Below, one piece after another: positions 42,168 to 50,179 of a DNA stretch of 64,000 nucleotides; position 1 is the stretch's first letter, and every line of letters starts with the position of its first letter. Below the pieces are notes generated by a model that searched no databases, had not been told where the DNA came from, and was given only the letters and a program-made list of their open reading frames with translations. The position numbers were made by a program, and so were the translations under genes. The stretch comes from Alphaproteobacteria bacterium (GTDB taxonomy: Bacteria; Pseudomonadota; Alphaproteobacteria; Micavibrionales; Micavibrionaceae), in contig JAGNLJ010000001.1 in the NCBI GenBank assembly GCA_017999645.1, forward strand, positions 124,001 through 188,000. Direction: 5' to 3'.

Positions 42168-42800
42168 ATGTCCCTTGAATCCAACAAAATTTTCGCTGCC
42201 GTTCTTGTTGCCGGAATTACCGCCATGCTCGGCGGATTCGTAGCTGAAGTGATGATTCACCCTCACGCGCTCGAGACCGATGTCGTGAGTATCGAAGGCG
42301 CACCGGAACCGGGCGCAGCCGCAGGCCCTGCCGGGCCTGAGCCGATTTTGCACCTGATTGCCACGGCAGACATTGCCAAGGGCGAAAAACTTTCGAAGGC
42401 CTGCGCCTCGTGCCACAACTTCCAAAAAGGCGAGCCCGCGAAAATCGGGCCGACTTTATGGGATACGGTCGGGCACAAGAAGGGCGGCCATGCGGGCTTT
42501 GCCTATTCCGAAGGCATGGTTGCCAAGGGCGGCACATGGACGTACGCTGACCTCAACAAATTCCTTTATAAGCCGAAGGCATTCGTAAATGGTACGAAGA
42601 TGAGTTTCATCGGCCTCAAGAAGCCGGAAGACCGCGCGGCCATTATCGCATGGCTGCGGACGCTGGAAGATTCACCGCCGCCGATGCCGTCACAAGGCGA
42701 GATCGATGCTGAAGCAGCGGAACTCGCGCCGCCAGCAACAGCGCCTGCGGCTGCTGCACCGGTTGAAGGTGCCGCGCCTGCGGAAGCGCCCGCGCACTAG
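42168..42800 (+). CDS. Membrane-anchored cytochrome c
   Basis: Similar to CycM/cytochrome c552 of Alphaproteobacteria, which carries electrons from the bc1 complex to terminal oxidases. An N-terminal helix (IFAAVLVAGITAMLGGFVAE) serves as the membrane anchor, then an Ala/Pro/Gly linker, then a class I haem domain: haem motif CASCH at residues 79-83, haem-proximal IGPTLWDTVG, and axial Met in TKMSFIG. The last 45 residues are Ala/Pro-rich. It has 210 residues. It is divergent from pheA and its stop overlaps that of holC. Confidence 0.9.
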   Translation: MSLESNKIFAAVLVAGITAMLGGFVAEVMIHPHALETDVVSIEGAPEPGAAAGPAGPEPILHLIATADIAKGEKLSKACASCHNFQKGEPAKIGPTLWDTVGHKKGGHAGFAYSEGMVAKGGTWTYADLNKFLYKPKAFVNGTKMSFIGLKKPEDRAAIIAWLRTLEDSPPPMPSQGEIDAEAAELAPPATAPAAAAPVEGAAPAEAPAH

Positions 42801-43246
42801 ATCTCTTTTTTCTCCCAGGATTTTTCGCCCTGCTGCCAGTAGGTGAGGGCGTGGCCGGAGTCTTTGTATGATTGCCAGTGCGCACGGGCCTGCGCGATTT
42901 GCGATTCATCGCGGCCATCCAGCAGTTCGCAGCAGAGTTTGAAATTGCCGATATCGTCGGCGCTGGTTCCGTTTGTGAGAATGAGAACGTCGGCACCGTT
43001 CGGATTGTCATTCGATGAAGTAAGATAGACAGGCTGCAATGCTGCGTGGCCGTCTTTTTTCGTGCCGTGCGGCAGGAAGATGTTGGTGTTGTAAATCCAG
43101 AGATGTTCGGCGAGACGCTCGGCCTCGGCTTCATCATTCGTTTTAACGAGAATTTTGTGGCCGTTTTCGAGGGCCTTCGTGAGGAGGCCGGGCAGGACCT
43201 GCTCGAGCGACTGGCGTTCCATGTGATAGAAGCGCACCTCTGTCAT
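42797..43246 (-). CDS. holC: DNA polymerase III subunit chi
   Basis: HolC links the clamp loader to single-strand binding protein at the replication fork. The 149-residue protein shows RFYHMERQSLEQVLPGLLTK, LVKTNDEAEAERLAEHLWIY, FLPHG and VLILTNGTSADDIGNFKLC, the conserved core of the family. The ATG overlaps the end of the aminomutase-family gene by 4 bp. In other Alphaproteobacteria holC follows pepA; here one gene lies between. Confidence 0.92.
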   Translation of the reverse strand: MTEVRFYHMERQSLEQVLPGLLTKALENGHKILVKTNDEAEAERLAEHLWIYNTNIFLPHGTKKDGHAALQPVYLTSSNDNPNGADVLILTNGTSADDIGNFKLCCELLDGRDESQIAQARAHWQSYKDSGHALTYWQQGEKSWEKKEI

Positions 43247-44346
43247 TTCGCATTTCCCTGCGGCGGGTAGTGATGTTTGAAGCCTTCGAAATCTTCGACG
43301 ATATATTCGTTTTCTTTTTCCTCGACAATGTAATCGCGCGTGACGGGCACCTTGCCGTGGCCGCCGGGGATGTCGAGCATGTAATGCGGCTGACAAATTC
43401 CTGATACGCGGCCCAGTAATTTTTTGACGATTGCCTTGCCCTCTTTTAACGAGAGGCGGAAATGCGATGTGCCGGGCGCGAGGTCGGGGTGGTGGAGATA
43501 ATAGGGTTTGACGCGCAGCGCCGCGAGTTTGCGGAAGAGGTCTTCCAGAATATGCGGGTTGTCGTTGACGCCCTTGAGCAGCACGGATTGCGAGAGCAGG
43601 ACGCAGCCCGCTTCGTGGAGTTTTTTGAGTGCGGCTTCGACTTCCGGCGTGATTTCCTGCGCGTGGTTGATATGCACGGCAATGTAAATAGCCTTCTCGC
43701 GTTTCAGCGCGGCGCAGAGTTCATCGGTGATGCGTTTCGGGTCGGCGGCGGGAATGCGCGTGTGAATACGGATGACTTTGACGTGATCAATCGCGCAGAG
43801 TTCGTCGAGCGTTTCGGATAACTGGCGGGCCGAGAGAACGAGCGGGTCGCCGCCGGTTAAAATAACTTCCCAGACGTTCTTGTTTTCGCGGATATAGGCG
43901 AAGGCGTTTTGTTTTTCTTCGGCGTTCAGAATGTCCGATCCGGGGCCGACCATTTCGCGGCGGAAACAGTAGCGGCAATAAACCGCGCAGACATTCGCGA
44001 GCTTCAAGAGGAGGCGGTCAGGGTAGCGGTGGACGAGGCCTTTTACGGGTGTGTGCGCGTAATCGCCGATCGGATCCGGGTTTTCTTCGGGCGTGGTTTT
44101 CAGTTCCTCGATTTGCGGGATGTATTGTTTTGCAACCGCGTCGATAGCGACAGAGCCCTGCATGGTTTCCAGCACATGCGGTGTAACAGCAATGGCGTAT
44201 TTTTCGCCGACTTTTTGAATAACTTCAGATTTCTGAAATTTCGTCATTGCGAGGAGGCCTTCAGGCCGACGAAGCAATCCAGCAATTTTTCTGGATTGCT
44301 TCGCTCCCGCAGGTCGCTCGCAATGACGTGATTTTAAATCGCTCAT
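43243..44346 (-). CDS. Radical-SAM lysine 2,3-aminomutase family protein (EpmB/KamA-like)
   Basis: The family moves the amino group of lysine; EpmB makes beta-lysine for elongation factor P. The radical-SAM site CxxxCxxC is in NVCAVYCRYCFRREM; ILTGGDPLVL and the PLP-region YYLHHPDLAPGTSHFR follow. The ATG at 44346 overlaps the pepA stop (ATGA), so it is the coupled start; residues about 7-35 are encoded by a copy of the palindromic repeat. An internal ATG at 44247 (MTKFQKSEV) would avoid most of it. No efp or epmA is in the window, so EpmB and KamA cannot be told apart. 367 residues from the upper start. Confidence 0.88.
   Translation of the reverse strand: MSDLKSRHCERPAGAKQSRKIAGLLRRPEGLLAMTKFQKSEVIQKVGEKYAIAVTPHVLETMQGSVAIDAVAKQYIPQIEELKTTPEENPDPIGDYAHTPVKGLVHRYPDRLLLKLANVCAVYCRYCFRREMVGPGSDILNAEEKQNAFAYIRENKNVWEVILTGGDPLVLSARQLSETLDELCAIDHVKVIRIHTRIPAADPKRITDELCAALKREKAIYIAVHINHAQEITPEVEAALKKLHEAGCVLLSQSVLLKGVNDNPHILEDLFRKLAALRVKPYYLHHPDLAPGTSHFRLSLKEGKAIVKKLLGRVSGICQPHYMLDIPGGHGKVPVTRDYIVEEKENEYIVEDFEGFKHHYPPQGNAK
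44242..44328. repeat. CGTCATTGCGAG palindromic element, copy 5, inside the aminomutase-family gene
   Basis: This copy is 87 bp, exactly 29 codons, from CGTCATTGCGAG to CTCGCAATGACG, with GCAATCCAG/CTGGATTGC inner arms. It lies between codon 6 and the start of the normal protein core and keeps the reading frame. It is read in a different frame from copy 3. Confidence 0.85.
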
Positions 44347-45854
44347 TTTTTCTCAAAATTATTGGCAATCAGGCGGTCCAATGTGCGAACGCCGAAGCCG
44401 GTGCCGTATTTCGGCACGGTTGCGCGGTCGGCCTTGATCCATGCCGTGCCTGCGATATCCATGTGCGCCCAGGGCATGCCCTTGTCGATGAAATGCTCTA
44501 GGAAGCCCGCAGCGGTGCAGGCACCCGCGAAGCGTCCGGATTTAGCGAGGTTCTGGAGGTCGGCGACAGGGCTTTCCATTTCCTTTTTCCAGACTTCGTC
44601 TAACGGCATGCGCCAGAGTTTTTCGCCGGTTTCCTTGCCCGCTTTTTCGATGTCCGCCCACAGTGCGTTGTCGTTGCAGAAGATGCCGCAATATTCCTGG
44701 CCGAGCGCGACCATGATCGCGCCGGTGAGGGTGGCGAGATTGACGATGGCGCGCGGTTTATATTTTTCCTGCACGTAGGTCAGGCAGTCGGCGAGAACGA
44801 GGCGGCCTTCGGCGTCAGTGTTGAGGACCTCAATCGTTTTGCCGGCATAGGATGTAACGATGTCGGAAGGGCGCGTTGCGTGGCCCGAGATCATATTTTC
44901 AGCGAGACCGACAACGCCGATGACGTTTACTTTTGCTTTTCTCCGGGCGAGGGTTTTCATGGTACCAATGACGGCGGCGGCGCCCGCCATGTCCATTTTC
45001 ATTTCTTCCATGCCGGCGGCGGGTTTGATGGAAATGCCGCCGGTGTCGAAGGTGACGCCCTTGCCGACCAGCGCGAAGGGTTTTTCCCTGGGAGATTTAT
45101 CGCCGTTCCAGCGCATGATGACCATGCGCGGCAGATTGTCGGAGCCCATGCCCACGGCCAAAATCGCGCCCATGCCGAGTTTTGCCATTTTCTTTTCGTC
45201 GAGGATTTCGATCTCGACGCCAAGAGGTTTGAGCTCTTTCACGATCCTGCGGACGAAGAGTTCTGGTACGACTTCGTTCGGCGGTTCATTGACGAGGTCG
45301 CGTGCGAAAAACACGCCTTCGGCGACGGCGTTAAGACGAGCGAATGTTTTTTCCGCGTCAGCGGGTTTGGAAACGACGATGTCGAATTTTACCGGTTTGG
45401 CCTTGCCGGACTTCTTGCCGGTTTTGTATTTGGTGAATTTATATGAGCGGAGCTGAAGGCCCGCAGCAAAACGCGCGGCGATTTCGCCAGTTTTTAAATT
45501 CGAAGCGTCTTCGTCGACGACGAGTGTGATGTGTTTCGCGCCGGATTTTTCGGCAGCGGCGTAAATTTTTCCGCCTGCATCTTCGGCCTGTACGGCGTTC
45601 AGCTTGGCGGCTTTGCCAAGGCCTGCCAGGATGACCTGCGAGAAGGATGCCTTGCCTGGGAGCGTTAACGTCAAGGACTCGCCGTTCTTGCCGGAGAAGC
45701 TCGGGTTGGTTTTCAGGACCTTGGCGATGTAGCCGTTCGCGGCGTTGTCGAGTTTTTTGCCGAACGCGCCTAGTTTGCCGCCTTCGAAAACGGGCAGGAT
45801 GGCGGCGTCGGAGCCTTTGCGGGGGGTTTTGGAGAAAGAAATCGCCAGTGTCAT
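44343..45854 (-). CDS. pepA: Leucyl aminopeptidase (M17)
   Basis: PepA removes N-terminal residues from peptides and in some bacteria binds DNA. The two-metal site shows in KGVTFDTGGISIKPAAGMEE and in the family signature NTDAEGRLVLADCLTY. It has 503 residues, with a variable N-terminal domain and a full catalytic C-terminal domain. The ATG at 45854 (MTLAISFSKT) is preferred; 26 codons of open frame lie upstream without similarity. Its stop overlaps the next gene by 4 bp. lptF runs the other way, separated by a repeat. Confidence 0.95.
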   Translation of the reverse strand: MTLAISFSKTPRKGSDAAILPVFEGGKLGAFGKKLDNAANGYIAKVLKTNPSFSGKNGESLTLTLPGKASFSQVILAGLGKAAKLNAVQAEDAGGKIYAAAEKSGAKHITLVVDEDASNLKTGEIAARFAAGLQLRSYKFTKYKTGKKSGKAKPVKFDIVVSKPADAEKTFARLNAVAEGVFFARDLVNEPPNEVVPELFVRRIVKELKPLGVEIEILDEKKMAKLGMGAILAVGMGSDNLPRMVIMRWNGDKSPREKPFALVGKGVTFDTGGISIKPAAGMEEMKMDMAGAAAVIGTMKTLARRKAKVNVIGVVGLAENMISGHATRPSDIVTSYAGKTIEVLNTDAEGRLVLADCLTYVQEKYKPRAIVNLATLTGAIMVALGQEYCGIFCNDNALWADIEKAGKETGEKLWRMPLDEVWKKEMESPVADLQNLAKSGRFAGACTAAGFLEHFIDKGMPWAHMDIAGTAWIKADRATVPKYGTGFGVRTLDRLIANNFEKK

Positions 45855-45899
45855 GTCTATGTTTTCCGTGATTAATTTAACGTCACTATAAGCAAGGCT

Positions 45900-46039
45900 G
45901 TCATCCCCGGCAAGCGACGCGTAGCGGAGCACCGACCGGGGATCCGGGAAATTATGTGCGGCGCTAGGCGCCGCTTTTTATGCCAGATCCCCGCTCTGCG
46001 TTCCGGCCTGTAGGCAGGCCTCCACTTGGCGGGGATGAC
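45900..46039. repeat. 140-bp palindromic element ending at lptF
   Basis: GTCATCCCCGG and GCGGGGATGAC are the inverted ends. Inside lie GCGGCGC-TAG-GCGCCGC followed by TTTTTA (terminator-like on the plus strand) and GGCCTG-TAGG-CAGGCC. It fills most of the pepA-lptF gap and reaches an ATG at 46035 that could serve as an lptF start. Confidence 0.8.
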
Positions 46040-46061
46040 AACACTCTATATATTTGCCGCT

Positions 46062-47192
46062 ATGTACGTGTTCGACCGGTATGTTTTAAGGAATTTGGCC
46101 ATGGCGACGGGCTTCATTGCCGTGACGCTGGCGGCCATCGTGTTCCTGACACAATCTTTGAGATTTTTGGAGCTGGTGATTGAATCCGGGGCGTCGGGTA
46201 CGTCGTTCTGGCTGCTGGCGTTTCTGGCTTTGCCGCGTTTCCTTGAGATTATCCTCCCCATTGCGCTGCTGGCCGGGATTATCTTCATCTATAACCGCAT
46301 GACCATCGATTCCGAGTTGGTGGCCATCAAGGCGGCGGGATATTCACCGATGCAGCTTGCCCGGCCCGCATTGATGCTGGCCGCTGTTATTACGCTGCTT
46401 CTGTGGTCGATCACGATGTGGGTGACGCCGGCGTCGTTATCGTCCATGCAGCATTTGCGGCAGGTGATCAAAACGCAATTTTCGGCCCTGCTGTTCCGCG
46501 AGGGCGTATTCAACCAGGCGGGCAGTGGCCTCACCGTTTACATGCGTGCGCGCACAAGCGAGGGCGAATTGCGGGGCTTGATGATTCATGACACGCGCAA
46601 TCCAGAGGTCAATCCATCCACCATCATGGCCAAGCGCGGCGTGATCGTGGCGCAGCCGGAAGGGGAGCAGGTTTTAGTGTTCGACGGATCGCGGCAGGAA
46701 TACGACCCGAAAAAAGGTACGCTGCACCGGCTGAATTTCGAGCGTTACACGATTGATCTGCCCGCGAGCGACCCGGTGCGCGCGCGCTGGCGCGAGCCGG
46801 AGGAGCGAACGATTTTTGAACTTGTGAATCTGGCACCCAATGACGAGGCACGCAGCGATCCGAAAGCGAGATACGAGTTTATCGTCGAGATTCACAGGCG
46901 CATCGTCGCACCGTTAATTGCGCTCGCCTATACATTCATGGCGTGCGCGTGCCTGCTGACGGGGCCGCTGGAGCGGCGCGGACAGGGCAAGAAAATCGCG
47001 TTTGCCATTGCCAGCGCGGTTACGCTGCAGGCGCTTTTTCTGATGACGTTCAGCCTCGCGCGCGACAGCGTGATCGGCTTGCCGCTGATGTATTTACTGG
47101 TGGCTGCGCCGTGCTTCATGGCGCTGTTTTTCCTGAGCGGTTCGGGCGAGAAATTCCGCCGCCGCGTTCTTTACCAGCAGGGGAAAACGTGA
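46062..47192 (+). CDS. lptF: LPS export permease LptF
   Basis: LptF and LptG form the membrane part of the LPS extractor with LptB. The protein starts MYVFDRYVLRNLAMATG, in line with family starts, then has three membrane helices, a periplasmic jellyroll (residues about 140-280; AGSGLTVYMRARTSEGEL, VLVFDGSRQEYDPKKG), and three more helices. It has 376 residues. ATG 46035 or the TTG at 46026 would add 9 or 12 residues encoded by the end of a palindromic repeat. It shares one base with lptG. Confidence 0.93.
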   Translation: MYVFDRYVLRNLAMATGFIAVTLAAIVFLTQSLRFLELVIESGASGTSFWLLAFLALPRFLEIILPIALLAGIIFIYNRMTIDSELVAIKAAGYSPMQLARPALMLAAVITLLLWSITMWVTPASLSSMQHLRQVIKTQFSALLFREGVFNQAGSGLTVYMRARTSEGELRGLMIHDTRNPEVNPSTIMAKRGVIVAQPEGEQVLVFDGSRQEYDPKKGTLHRLNFERYTIDLPASDPVRARWREPEERTIFELVNLAPNDEARSDPKARYEFIVEIHRRIVAPLIALAYTFMACACLLTGPLERRGQGKKIAFAIASAVTLQALFLMTFSLARDSVIGLPLMYLLVAAPCFMALFFLSGSGEKFRRRVLYQQGKT

Positions 47193-48286
47193 TGAAGATT
47201 TCACCGACACTCAGCCGTTATCTCGCGCGCACATACCTTATTAATACGCTGTTCCTGTTGCTAGCGCTGCTCGGCGTTATCTACCTGTTCGACACGGTTG
47301 AGTTGATGCGGCGCGCAGGAAAAATCGGTGAAGTGCCCTTGCCGGTTATTTTGCAAATGGGTTTGCTGAAGCTGCCGGAAGTCGGGCAGATGCTATTGCC
47401 CTTCGCGATTTTATTCGGCGCGATGTTCACGTTCTGGCAGATGACGCGGCGTTATGAATTGATCGTCGTGCGCGCGGCGGGTTATTCCTGCTGGCAGTTC
47501 CTGACGCCGATTATCGGGGTCGCGCTCACGATAGGTATATTGCACATCACGGTCATCAACCCGCTCAGCGCGTTGTTGCTCGGGCGGTTCCAGCAGATGG
47601 AGAATACCTATCTCACGCGGCAGGACAACCAGATCGCCCTGTTCAAGGAAGGTTTGTGGCTGCGGCAGGGAACGGAGAGCGGCTACGTGATTTTGCATGC
47701 TGCAAAAATCGAGCAGCCGTCATGGAAGCTGAAAAATGTCATGGCGCTGTTTTTCTCGAATGACGACCGGTTCCTCAAGCGGCTGGATGCCGGGATGGCA
47801 TCGCTGGAGGAGGGCGAGTGGTTGTTCCAGGATGTGAATGTCAGCAGTCCCGACGCCCAGCCCCTGAAAGAAAGCGTCTATATATTGCCTACCGAGTTGA
47901 CCGTGGCGGATATCGAGGAAAGTTTTTCATCTGCGGCGGCAATGTCATTCTGGAAACTTCCGGGCCATATACGCACATTGGAGAACACGGGGTTCGATGC
48001 AAGTCCGTTGAAAGTTTATTACCAGAACCTCCTGTCGCAGCCTTTGATGTTCGCGGCGATGGTGCTGCTGGCGGCGTCGGTTTCCATGCGCCCGCCCCGC
48101 AGCAGAGGGGTTCTGAATTATTTTGCAGCGGGGATTTTGATAGGGTTTGTCATATTTTTTATGTCGAGCTTTTTGCAGGCGCTGGGGGCTTCGCACCAGG
48201 TGCCCGTGATCCTGGCGGCCTGGTCACCAGCCCTTATAAGCCTGCTATTAGGCCTGACCGTTATGATGAATCTTGAGGACGGCTAG
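47192..48286 (+). CDS. lptG: LPS export permease LptG
   Basis: The partner of LptF, with the same fold: three helices, periplasmic jellyroll, three helices. MKISPTLSRYLARTYLINTL at the start, FWQMTRRYELIVVRAAGYS (coupling helix to LptB) near residue 80, and GVLNYFAAGILIGFVIFFMS near the end identify it. It has 364 residues. The ATG overlaps the lptF stop by one base (TGATG). The 116-bp repeat (copy 2) follows the stop within 10 bp. Confidence 0.95.
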   Translation: MKISPTLSRYLARTYLINTLFLLLALLGVIYLFDTVELMRRAGKIGEVPLPVILQMGLLKLPEVGQMLLPFAILFGAMFTFWQMTRRYELIVVRAAGYSCWQFLTPIIGVALTIGILHITVINPLSALLLGRFQQMENTYLTRQDNQIALFKEGLWLRQGTESGYVILHAAKIEQPSWKLKNVMALFFSNDDRFLKRLDAGMASLEEGEWLFQDVNVSSPDAQPLKESVYILPTELTVADIEESFSSAAAMSFWKLPGHIRTLENTGFDASPLKVYYQNLLSQPLMFAAMVLLAASVSMRPPRSRGVLNYFAAGILIGFVIFFMSSFLQALGASHQVPVILAAWSPALISLLLGLTVMMNLEDG

Positions 48287-48292
48287 CCAATC

Positions 48293-48408
48293 ATCGTCTT
48301 TTGGGCTGCAGATGCCGGTTTTCTGCGCTTCCGCTTCTCAAATACCGCAACGTATTCTGCGATGCTGTTCTCAAAAACCGGCATTTTCGCCACAAAATAC
48401 TTCAATTG
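48293..48408. repeat. 116-bp palindromic repeat, copy 2
   Basis: The same length as the copy near 12.9 kb, without gaps. End arms ATGCCGGTTTT/AAAACCGGCAT and the inner AATAC/GTATT hairpin are kept. It is placed 6 bp behind the lptG stop. The minus-strand reading FVAKMPVFENSIAEYV is open as in copy 1. Confidence 0.85.
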
Positions 48409-48577
48409 GGAAAGGGCATGGGGCTTTTGACTTAAATGCCACAGTTCCGGGGAAAACAACCGTATCCGGCTTGAAAGGTGTTGCCGAAAGGTTACACTAA
48501 AAATAGGACAAACCTTTGTTTTTTAAGATTCTGGTAACTTCGATCTGTTCTACTATAGATATCTTAAATCCGGGGAG

Positions 48578-48607
48578 TTGACTCGGGTAGGGATTTAAAA
48601 GATATAA
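48578..48607 (+). promoter_or_regulatory. Candidate promoter for mlaA
   Basis: TTGACT at 48578 is followed after 17 bp by GATATAA, 40 bp before the mlaA start. The boxes are near consensus. The stretch between the repeat and this site (about 170 bp) holds no gene. Confidence 0.4.
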
Positions 48608-48646
48608 GGGCTTTGAAACTATATTATACGGACGGCGTTATCATCC

Positions 48647-49390
48647 ATGACAAAAAATAATCTCGCAACAATCCTGCTGGTCGCTGGCACCAGCCTCGTT
48701 CTCGGCGCATGTTCAACAAACAGCGAATACCGCGAAGGGTCAATGACCGACCCGTTCGAGAGTTCGAACCGCACAATTTTCGCCTTTAACAAGGCCGTCG
48801 ATAAAGCCGTCATTCACCCTGTCGTGAAGGGCTACCGTTTCATCGTGCCCGAGCCGGGCCGCAAGGGCCTGCGCAATTTCCTGCGCAACCTGAAATCTCC
48901 CGTAACACTGGCCAACGAAGTCCTGCAGGGCGATGTTGACGGCGCGGGCAAGGTTGTTCTGCGCGCTGTCGTGAACACGCTGGTTGGCGTGGGCGGTGTG
49001 TTCGATGTTGCCGGTTCTGAAGGTTACGAATACGAGCAGGAAGATTTTGGCCAGACGCTGGGCGCCTGGGGTGTAGGCCATGGTCCGTACCTGGTTCTGC
49101 CGATCCTGGGCCCGTCTTCGGCCCGCGATTATGCCGGTTATATTGTTGATTCATTCGCAGACCCGCTGCGCTGGTACCTCTTCAATATCGATGAAGAGGG
49201 CTGGTATTACGCGAAAGTCGGCGTTGAATATCTCGACCTCCGTGAATCGCTGGTTGATGTGCTCGAGGAGCTTGAGAAGAGCTCGATCGATTACTATGCC
49301 GCAGTCCGCAGCACCTATTATCAGCGCCGCGAGGCTCTGGTGCGGGACCAGATGGCGACGCCTGACGGCGGCGAGGCCGATCACCCCTAA
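48647..49390 (+). CDS. mlaA: Phospholipid transport lipoprotein MlaA (VacJ)
   Basis: MlaA removes misplaced phospholipid from the outer leaflet of the outer membrane. The signal peptide ends in the lipobox VLGAC (Cys22). Family blocks are DPFESSNRTIFAFNKAVDKA, LRNFLRNLKSPVTLANEVLQ, EDFGQTLGAWGVGHGPYLVL and GPSSARDYAGYIVDSFADP. It has 247 residues. MlaC follows in the same direction; the MlaFED transporter is not in the window. Confidence 0.95.
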   Translation: MTKNNLATILLVAGTSLVLGACSTNSEYREGSMTDPFESSNRTIFAFNKAVDKAVIHPVVKGYRFIVPEPGRKGLRNFLRNLKSPVTLANEVLQGDVDGAGKVVLRAVVNTLVGVGGVFDVAGSEGYEYEQEDFGQTLGAWGVGHGPYLVLPILGPSSARDYAGYIVDSFADPLRWYLFNIDEEGWYYAKVGVEYLDLRESLVDVLEELEKSSIDYYAAVRSTYYQRREALVRDQMATPDGGEADHP

Positions 49391-49410
49391 GCTTGTTTTT
49401 AAAGCGCAGG

Positions 49411-49433
49411 GCGGTCGGGGGTTTCCCGACCGC
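49411..49433 (+). terminator. Hairpin between mlaA and mlaC
   Basis: GCGGTCGGG-GGTTT-CCCGACCGC is a perfect 9-bp stem. No T-run follows, so it may be a 3' stabilising hairpin or a factor-dependent stop rather than a full terminator. Confidence 0.5.
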
Positions 49434-49522
49434 AGGATCGGTATTGATAAATCCGTATAAAGTATATATAGAACAGGCATTCCAGCCTTAGGGGAATGTG
49501 CCTGTATTTTAAGAGGTTTAAC

Positions 49523-50155
49523 GTGCGCCATATCAATCTGATCGCTTTTTCCGTTGCTGCCCTGACGGGCGTATCTGCTGCTGCGCCTGCTGTGGCCATG
49601 GATTTGCGCGAGACACCGCGCGGTTCACTGGTTGTAACAGTTGCTGCGAATACGGAAGCTGCAAAAAGCTTCGTTGATAAAATGGCGCAGACCGGCATCG
49701 GGTTTCTCGGGAATGAAGGTTTGACCGACGAGCAGCGCACGGCTGAATTCCGCAAGCTCCTGAACGCGAATTTCGACATGGCGACGATCGGGCGCTTTGC
49801 TTTGGGACGTTACTGGAAAACGGCGACGCCCGCGCAACAGACCGAATACCAGAAACTGTTCAAGACCATGATCGTGAAAATATATTCACGCCGCTTCAAG
49901 GACTATAACGGCCAGAAACTGGAAGTGACCGCCGCGCGCGCCGACGGCGAGACGGATGTCATGGTTTCATCCTCAATCGTTCCCCCGAACGGCCAGAAGA
50001 TTTCCGTCGACTGGCGCGTGCGCAACAACAAGATCGTCGATATACTGGTCGAAGGCGTGAGCATGGCGCTGACGCAGCGTTCGGATTTCGCATCGGTCAT
50101 TCAGCGCGGCGGCGGTAATGTCGACGTTCTGCTTGAGCACCTACGCGCGCAATAA
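49523..50155 (+). CDS. mlaC: Periplasmic phospholipid-binding protein MlaC
   Basis: MlaC shuttles phospholipid between MlaA and the inner-membrane MlaFEDB complex. The protein has a signal peptide (cleavage near APAVA-MD), then FVDKMAQTGIGFLGN, FDMATIGRFALGRYWKTATP and KISVDWRVRNNKIVDILVEG, all typical. It has 210 residues. The start is probably the GTG at 49523, because AAGAGG lies at the right distance and a signal peptide begins there. It ends 24 bp from the convergent DotA-like cluster. Confidence 0.9.
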   Translation: MRHINLIAFSVAALTGVSAAAPAVAMDLRETPRGSLVVTVAANTEAAKSFVDKMAQTGIGFLGNEGLTDEQRTAEFRKLLNANFDMATIGRFALGRYWKTATPAQQTEYQKLFKTMIVKIYSRRFKDYNGQKLEVTAARADGETDVMVSSSIVPPNGQKISVDWRVRNNKIVDILVEGVSMALTQRSDFASVIQRGGGNVDVLLEHLRAQ

Positions 50156-50179
50156 AAGAAAAATCATTTCAGAAAATAG

